Source of the DNA: Verrucomicrobiota bacterium
GTDB taxonomy: Bacteria; Verrucomicrobiota; Verrucomicrobiia; Chthoniobacterales; JAFAMB01
Assembly: GCA_019242435.1 (NCBI GenBank)
Contig: JAFAVN010000414.1
Span: 1-16,872, forward strand
DNA length: 16,872 nucleotides
Direction of reading: 5' to 3'
The number at the start of each line of letters is the position of its first letter. Position 1 is the stretch's first letter. Shown here piece by piece: positions 14,961 through 16,872 of this stretch. Position numbers and translations under genes: made by a program. The notes beneath the pieces are model-generated. The model made no database searches and was not told where the DNA came from. It was given only the letters and a program-made list of their open reading frames with translations.

Positions 14961-15644
14961 ATGAAAGCGACCTTTCTCGGACATGCGACAGTTTATCTTG
15001 AGACAAGCGACACGAAGATCCTGATTGATCCTTTCCTAACCGGGAATCCGAAAGCCGCAGCCAAAGCAGAGGATCTCAACCCCCAATTCATCGTAATCAC
15101 GCATGGTCATGATGATCACACGGCAGACGCCGTTCCCATAGCCAAGAGGACCGGTGCGACGATAATTACTACTTACGAGCTGAGCGTGTGGCTGAGCAGC
15201 CAAGGCGTGAAGACCTCGGGTCAAAATCATGGCGGCTGGTGTAAGTACCCGTTTGGTGCTGTGAAGTTTACGCCTGCATTTCACAGCTCGTCGACCACCG
15301 ACGAACGAGGACGTCCGATTTATCTCGGTGAACCGGCTGGCGCGATCATTCAGATGAAAAATGGAGTGGTTTTTCACGCCGGAGATACTGCCCTCTTTTC
15401 CGACATGAAGTTGATCGGCGAAGATGTCGCTATCGATCTGGCCTTCTTGCCCATCGGTGAGCACTACGTCATGGGCCCTAAAGATGCGGCTAAGGCGGTT
15501 GAGTTTCTTCACCCGAAGGTCGTCGTCCCGATCCATTATGGTACGTTTCCGCCCCTGGTCGGTGATCCGAAAGAGTTTGCCCGTTTGGCCGGCAAAGAGG
15601 CAAAAGTAGTAATCCTTCAACCCGGCGAGAGCGTGGACATCTAA
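14961..15644 (+). CDS. UPF0173 family metal-dependent hydrolase (metallo-beta-lactamase fold)
   Basis: A 227-aa cytoplasmic protein of the YtkL/UPF0173 group, full length for the family. The N-terminus MKATFLGHATVYLE is characteristic. Metal-binding motif HGHDDH at 48-53, with further ligands His108 (FTPAFHSS), Asp142 (FHAGDTALFSDM) and His192 (VPIHYGTFPPL), predicts a two-metal site. LPIGEHYVMGPKDAAKA (163-179) is another family hallmark. The physiological substrate of this family is not settled. The start ATG directly follows the 41-bp leader repeat and there is no Shine-Dalgarno sequence. The TAA stop (15642-15644) lies in the first unit of another heptad tract. Confidence 0.95.
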   Translation: MKATFLGHATVYLETSDTKILIDPFLTGNPKAAAKAEDLNPQFIVITHGHDDHTADAVPIAKRTGATIITTYELSVWLSSQGVKTSGQNHGGWCKYPFGAVKFTPAFHSSSTTDERGRPIYLGEPAGAIIQMKNGVVFHAGDTALFSDMKLIGEDVAIDLAFLPIGEHYVMGPKDAAKAVEFLHPKVVVPIHYGTFPPLVGDPKEFARLAGKEAKVVILQPGESVDI

Positions 15645-15675
15645 GTGGCGGTCAGTGAGGGGTGACTTGTGGGGC
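15641..15675 (+). repeat. Heptad repeat tract at the 3' end of the UPF0173 gene
   Basis: Five 7-bp units (CTAAGTG first; GTGAGGG and GTGACTT at 15655-15668). The stop codon TAA is contained in the first unit. Confidence 0.55.
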
Positions 15676-15694
15676 GATCAATGTCCGCCTGGCC

Positions 15695-15720
15695 CTGCGG
15701 AGTCACTTGGTCCTCCGCAG
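15695..15720. terminator. 8-bp stem hairpin after the UPF0173 gene
   Basis: CTGCGGAG (15695-15702) pairs perfectly with CTCCGCAG (15713-15720) around a 10-nt loop. There is no T-run, so termination is only possible. The rest of the 224-bp gap (15645-15868) has a protein-like minus-strand frame discussed as a possible remnant, and no supported gene. Confidence 0.35.
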
Positions 15721-15868
15721 TCATCGGGTCCTTCGCGCCCATCGTCCGTATCAGCGCACGTGTTGCCCGTCTACGGATTGCTTCGTCCCCGAATTTGACC
15801 TCGAACCGGTATCTGGGCAGAATGGCCTCAGTGGGCTCGACTAAAACCCGCGTCTCCCCTGATAACCA

Positions 15869-16768
15869 ATGATAAAGATCGCTAATGCCCCCTGCTCCTG
15901 GGGCGCGCTCGAGTTCGACCTCGAAGGCGAAGCTCCTGACTACATCCAAGTTCTGAACGAAATCGTCGACACCGGGTATTCCGGAACCGAACTGGGTGAT
16001 TGGGGATTCATGCCGACCAATCCGGAGAAGCTTTCCCGGGAAATCCACGACCGAGCTTTGGTTCTTCTCGGTGCGTTTGTTCCAGTTGCTCTCAAGGATC
16101 CGGCAGCTCATAAAGCGGGTACCCGGGTGGCGGTGCAGACGGCGCGTTTAATGGCGGCCGTAGAAGGGAGTCTACCTTTTCTCATCCTGGCCGATCAAAA
16201 TGGCTCAGTTCCTGAACGCACCAAGAACGCCGGCCGGATTATCCCCGAAATGGGATTGACCGAGACAGAATGGCAGGTCTTCGCTGAAGGCGCGACCAAA
16301 GTTGCCGAAGCGGTGAAGCGTGAAACCGGGTTGCGCACCGCCTTTCATCATCACTGCGCCGGATACGTTGAAACTCCGGCCGAGACGGCCAAACTCATGG
16401 CCCTGACCGACCCTGCGCTGCTCGGTTTGGTTTTCGACTGCGGCCATTATGCCTTTGGTGGCGGAGATGCATTGGAAGGATTACGCACCTACGGCAAGCG
16501 AGTCTGGCATTTTCATTTCAAGGATTATCATGCGGACGTCGGCAGACAAGCTGCAAAAAATGGCTGGGATTATTTCGAATCGCTGAGAGCGGGTGTTTTT
16601 TGCGAACTCGGCAAGGGAGCGGTGGATTTCCCGGCGTTAATGAAAGAGTTGGCGAACCTTGGGTACGACGGGTGGGGAGTAGTGGAACAGGATGTTCTTC
16701 CCGGTATGGGTAAGCCAAAGGACTCAGCCCGACGTAACCGCGAGTTTATCCGGTCGCTGGGGTACTAG
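15869..16768 (+). CDS. Sugar isomerase/epimerase-like TIM-barrel protein (IolE/inosose dehydratase-like)
   Basis: A 299-aa xylose-isomerase-like TIM-barrel protein (AP endonuclase 2 superfamily). Start IANAPCSWGALEF, then TGYSGTELGDWGFMPT (36-50), FHHHCAGYVETP with Glu168, FDCGHYAFGG with Asp190, WHFHFKDYH with His216, and VVEQDV with Glu273. The last four would be the divalent metal ligands of the fold. These features resemble proteins annotated as inosose dehydratase (IolE-like), which dehydrate inositol derivatives, but other sugar isomerases or epimerases share the fold. With the Gfo/Idh oxidoreductase and sugar importer in this window it supports polyol or sugar catabolism. Start ATG at 15869; no clear ribosome site. 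An octamer repeat begins 15 bp after the stop. Confidence 0.88.
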   Translation: MIKIANAPCSWGALEFDLEGEAPDYIQVLNEIVDTGYSGTELGDWGFMPTNPEKLSREIHDRALVLLGAFVPVALKDPAAHKAGTRVAVQTARLMAAVEGSLPFLILADQNGSVPERTKNAGRIIPEMGLTETEWQVFAEGATKVAEAVKRETGLRTAFHHHCAGYVETPAETAKLMALTDPALLGLVFDCGHYAFGGGDALEGLRTYGKRVWHFHFKDYHADVGRQAAKNGWDYFESLRAGVFCELGKGAVDFPALMKELANLGYDGWGVVEQDVLPGMGKPKDSARRNREFIRSLGY

Positions 16769-16782
16769 CCGCGGAAGGGGGG

Positions 16783-16872
16783 CAGATTGGGAGACTGGAA
16801 GGATGGGAGAATGGAAGGGTGGAAGACTGGAAGACTGGAAGAATGGAAGGATGGAAGATTGGAAGATTGGAA
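16783..16872 (+). repeat. Octamer tandem array, at least 11 units of consensus AAGANTGG
   Basis: Eleven consecutive 8-bp units run without a frame break from 16783 to 16870 and continue to the window edge. Every unit ends in TGG; the first five bases vary. Exact neighbours include AAGACTGG twice (16823-16838) and AAGATTGG twice (16855-16870). The strand is almost pure purine plus T, with C nearly absent. It starts 15 bp after the TIM-barrel gene and its true length is unknown because the window ends in it. Confidence 0.9.

Noticed and set aside
15641..16111. 156-codon minus-strand gene
   Set aside because: Its upstream half is antisense to the well-supported TIM-barrel gene; only the downstream part is kept as a possible remnant.
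9484..16872. CRISPR array
   Set aside because: The repeats are 7-8 bp tandem units without unique spacers of constant length, and there are no cas genes.

Overview
This 16.9 kb window reads as a piece of chromosome from a free-living aerobic heterotroph, most likely a soil Verrucomicrobiota of the Chthoniobacterales/Spartobacteria kind. That assignment is inferred from protein style, weak Shine-Dalgarno signals, moderate GC and many degenerate short-period repeats between genes. No rRNA, tRNA or other phylogenetic marker is present to prove it.

Layout. (1) Positions 2-3299, all plus strand, hold the end of a terminal-oxidase operon: the C-terminal cytochrome c domain of oxidase subunit II, subunit I of the A2 (Tyr-Ser) type, a short subunit III, and a small subunit IV. 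About 460 bp with a candidate inverted-repeat element separates subunits II and I. (2) Positions 3626-4543 encode a secreted protein of unknown function with a long N/Q/E/R-rich tail. A nested hairpin structure and a separate long hairpin follow it. (3) Positions 4797-8205 hold a carbohydrate ABC importer: binding protein plus MalF-type and MalG-type permeases, with no ATPase in view. It converges on a Gfo/Idh/MocA oxidoreductase (minus strand, 8288-9379). (4) Positions 9626-13608 hold a phytoene-desaturase-like FAD oxidoreductase, a small secreted protein, an alpha/beta hydrolase, a frameshifted carboxymuconolactone-decarboxylase (AhpD-like) pseudogene, and a VOC protein. (5) Positions 13782-16768 hold an aldo/keto reductase divergent from a UPF0173 metal-dependent hydrolase, then an IolE-like TIM-barrel sugar isomerase/epimerase. 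The importer, the Gfo/Idh oxidoreductase, the aldo/keto reductase and the TIM-barrel protein together suggest uptake and oxidation/isomerisation of sugars or polyols, but no substrate can be named from sequence.

The most unusual feature is not a gene. From about 9.48 kb onward, nearly every gene junction carries a short tract of degenerate repeats with strict 7-bp periodicity (8-bp at the right edge). The tracts differ in sequence but share their position. Five genes in a row of this region have their stop codon inside such a tract. The divergent pair at 14813/14961 has almost identical 41-bp leaders, in inverted orientation, each ending directly at its ATG. Several intergenic segments are thus bounded by inverted heptad arms. 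These tracts resemble in form the short tandemly repeated repetitive (STRR) heptamers known from cyanobacteria, but their sequences and boundary placement deserve a genome-wide look.
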